From: Pseudomonas saponiphila
GTDB lineage: Bacteria; Pseudomonadota; Gammaproteobacteria; Pseudomonadales; Pseudomonadaceae
Length of the DNA stretch: 64,000 nucleotides
Assembly: GCF_900105185.1 (NCBI RefSeq)
Contig: NZ_FNTJ01000002.1
Coordinates: 248,001-312,000, forward strand
Direction: 5' to 3'
Shown here piece by piece: positions 62,019 through 64,000 of this stretch. The position numbers were made by a program, and so were the translations under genes. Numbering within the stretch: the first letter of the stretch is position 1; every line of letters begins with the position of its first letter. Under the pieces are notes generated by a model. That model searched no databases. It had not been told where the DNA came from and saw nothing but the letters and a program-made list of their open reading frames with translations.

Positions 62019-62584
62019 GTCGTGTTACCTGGTTCGTCCACAACGGGCCGGAATGGCCCCCGTTTTAAGAGATCGGCGATTCTAGAGAAAGCAAGCCTCT
62101 AGGTCAATTTCCAACCAGCTTTTCCTTTATCTATGTATGTCCGGGGACGGGGTTGTGAGCCAGGGTCAGGTAGATATAAAAATAAAGAAGGAAAGTATTT
62201 AAAGCTTTTCTGTAAAGCTTATAAAGGCTAGGGACGGCGCCTTCTGTGGGTAACTGGCTTTAGCCCTTATATTCCGTACTGTACAGAGAATGACAACACG
62301 GTTGAGAAACGGTGTCCTCCCTGTGCTGCGCTATCGGAAAACCTGTGCGTGGAACGAGCAGTTATCCACAAGCGACTTACCCACAGCGTTTCGACCCGAG
62401 TTGTGCAACGACCTCAAGCGGGGTTATCCACAGAGCTTATGCACATACCGCTGGTCGTGTTTATTCGGGGTAAGACGTTGATTCTTAGTGTCCTGAGGGC
62501 ACGCTACATGTGGATAAGTGGGCGGCTGATCGCTACAATGGCCGCTTGTTTTTGCCTCACCGGCTTTCAACTTAGGGGATATCC
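62019..62584. other. oriC: Chromosomal replication origin oriC (rpmH-dnaA intergenic region)
   Basis: This 566-bp stretch has no supported gene. Perfect DnaA boxes are at 62362-62370 and 62424-62432 (plus) and 62509-62517 (minus), with a TTATGCACA box at 62437-62445 and TTACCCACA variants at 62377-62385 (plus) and 62245-62253 (minus). The AT-rich part at about 62162-62227 is the likely unwinding element. Pseudomonas oriC is known to lie between rpmH and dnaA. Confidence 0.9.
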
Positions 62585-64000
62585 GTGTCAGTGGAACTTT
62601 GGCAGCAGTGCGTGGAGCTTCTGCGTGATGAGCTGCCTGCCCAGCAATTCAACACTTGGATCCGTCCGCTACAGGTCGAAGCCGAAGGCGACGAGTTGCG
62701 TGTTTACGCACCGAATCGTTTTGTTCTCGATTGGGTCAACGAAAAGTACCTGGGGCGCGTGCTCGAGCTGCTGGATGAACACGGCAACGGCAGTGCGCCG
62801 GTTCTTTCCTTATTAATAGGCAGCAAACGCAGTTCGGCGCCTCGCGCTGCACCTAATGCGCCACTGGCCGCCGCAGCCTCGCAAGCGCTGCAAGCGGCAG
62901 CGGCCAATGCCACCCCGGCGGCGGCTCCTGCGCCAACTCCGGCACCCACTTCCGCTCCGGCCAAGAAAGCCGCGGCGCAGAAGAGTGCCGAAGTCAGCGA
63001 AGAACCCTCTCGTGACAGCTTCGACCCGATGGCGGGCGCCAGCTCGCAGCAGGCACCGGTACGCGCCGAGCAGCGTACTGTCCAGGTAGAAGGCGCGCTC
63101 AAGCACACCAGCTATCTGAACCGCACCTTCACCTTTGAGAATTTTGTCGAGGGCAAGTCCAACCAGCTGGCCCGCGCGGCGGCCTGGCAGGTGGCGGACA
63201 ACCCCAAGCATGGCTACAACCCGCTGTTCCTGTATGGCGGCGTCGGTTTGGGTAAAACCCACTTGATGCACGCAGTGGGTAACCACCTATTAAAGAAGAA
63301 CCCGAATGCCAAGGTCGTGTACCTGCATTCCGAGCGCTTCGTGGCGGACATGGTCAAGGCGTTGCAGCTCAATGCCATCAACGAATTCAAGCGCTTCTAC
63401 CGTTCGGTCGATGCGCTGCTGATCGATGACATTCAGTTCTTCGCCCGCAAGGAGCGTTCCCAGGAAGAGTTTTTCCATACCTTCAACGCCCTCCTTGAAG
63501 GCGGCCAGCAGGTGATCCTCACCAGCGACCGCTATCCCAAGGAGATCGAGGGCCTGGAAGAGCGCCTCAAGTCGCGCTTCGGCTGGGGCCTGACGGTGGC
63601 GGTCGAGCCTCCGGAACTGGAAACCCGGGTCGCGATCCTGATGAAGAAGGCCGACCAGGCCAAGGTCGAACTGCCTCACGATGCGGCGTTCTTCATTGCC
63701 CAGCGGATCCGCTCCAACGTCCGTGAACTGGAAGGCGCGCTCAAGCGGGTCATTGCCCACTCGCACTTCATGGGCCGCGACATCACCATCGAGCTGATTC
63801 GCGAATCCCTGAAGGACCTGTTGGCCCTTCAGGACAAGCTGGTGTCTGTGGATAACATCCAGCGCACCGTCGCCGAGTACTACAAGATCAAGATTTCCGA
63901 TCTGCTGTCCAAGCGACGTTCGCGTTCGGTGGCCCGTCCGCGTCAGGTGGCCATGGCCCTGTCCAAGGAACTGACCAACCACAGCCTGCCGGAAATCGGC
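62585..64000 (+). CDS. dnaA: Chromosomal replication initiator DnaA (3' end outside window)
   Basis: DnaA binds DnaA boxes at oriC and opens the duplex. The GTG at 62585 has AGGGG 7 bases upstream. 472 codons are present: domain I (1-85), a long Ala/Pro-rich domain II linker (about 88-165), the AAA+ domain with Walker A GGVGLGKT (about 218-225) and Walker [10 protein letters not shown], and the beginning of DNA-binding domain IV ([16 protein letters not shown]). The gene continues past the window edge. A perfect DnaA box lies inside it at 63847-63855. Confidence 0.98.
   Translation, partial: MSVELWQQCVELLRDELPAQQFNTWIRPLQVEAEGDELRVYAPNRFVLDWVNEKYLGRVLELLDEHGNGSAPVLSLLIGSKRSSAPRAAPNAPLAAAASQALQAAAANATPAAAPAPTPAPTSAPAKKAAAQKSAEVSEEPSRDSFDPMAGASSQQAPVRAEQRTVQVEGALKHTSYLNRTFTFENFVEGKSNQLARAAAWQVADNPKHGYNPLFLYGGVGLGKTHLMHAVGNHLLKKNPNAKVVYLHSERFVADMVKALQLNAINEFKRFYRSVDALLIDDIQFFARKERSQEEFFHTFNALLEGGQQVILTSDRYPKEIEGLEERLKSRFGWGLTVAVEPPELETRVAILMKKADQAKVELPHDAAFFIAQRIRSNVRELEGALKRVIAHSHFMGRDITIELIRESLKDLLALQDKLVSVDNIQRTVAEYYKIKISDLLSKRRSRSVARPRQVAMALSKELTNHSLPEIG

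Noticed and set aside
62349..62816. Open frame crossing oriC into dnaA
   Set aside because: It runs through DnaA boxes and the dnaA start in another frame with no ribosome site.

Overview
The window is a chromosomal segment around the replication origin of a Pseudomonas, most likely of the P. fluorescens/protegens/chlororaphis group. The evidence is high GC, the conserved order dnaA-oriC-rpmH-rnpA-yidD-yidC-mnmE ... mnmG-rsmG-parA-parB-atpIBEFHAGDC-glmU-glmR-glmS, Pseudomonas-type REP sequences, and protein sequences typical of the genus. No rRNA, tRNA or CRISPR array was seen.

Layout from left to right. (1) 1-6855: a zinc-limitation paralog operon (second hisI, gamma-carbonic anhydrase, PyrQ-type dihydroorotase, second thrS) in which a 2641-bp IS21-family element sits between pyrQ and thrS. 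(2) 6931-10265: a DUF3617 protein, cardiolipin synthase and a cyclopropane-fatty-acid-synthase-like gene. (3) 10319-12261: a three-gene set encoding a Cys-rich secreted peptide, an MNIO/DUF692 enzyme and a DUF2063 partner (bufferin-type copper RiPP). (4) 12401-18328: a tightly overlapping operon of three SPFH proteins (one with a His-rich tail, one with a multi-pass membrane domain) and a P1B-type metal ATPase; a perfect parS site lies inside one of its genes. (5) 18574-24323: a six-gene phospholipid cluster resembling E. coli ynbABCD plus an acyltransferase and a small membrane protein. (6) 24329-33199: an Lrp/LysE pair, a two-gene set of unknown function, a GST/flavo-iron-sulfur fusion pair and a LysR regulator. 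(7) 33460-35153: a Tse6-like prePAAR type VI effector with its putative immunity gene, at the attTn7 end of glmS. (8) 35304-51059: glmS, glmR, glmU, the ATP synthase operon, parAB, rsmG, mnmG. (9) 51060-58015: a DnaA-box-rich non-coding region, a small membrane protein, a PhyH dioxygenase gene split by a second identical IS21 copy, an amino-acid permease and an AraC/GyrI regulator. (10) 58075-64000: mnmE, yidC, yidD, rnpA, rpmH, oriC and the first 472 codons of dnaA.

Main points of interest. The two IS21 copies are inverted relative to each other and have the same length and the same encoded proteins. Each has its own matching target duplication, so they arose by separate recent transpositions. 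One separates thrS2 from its operon; the other splits phyH so cleanly that the original frame can be rebuilt. Two adjacent metal-related loci (the bufferin-like set and the SPFH/P1B-ATPase operon) are the best candidates for an under-described system. Perfect DnaA boxes are greatly over-represented: I count 27 from 18.3 kb to the end, most of them inside genes, against well under one expected.
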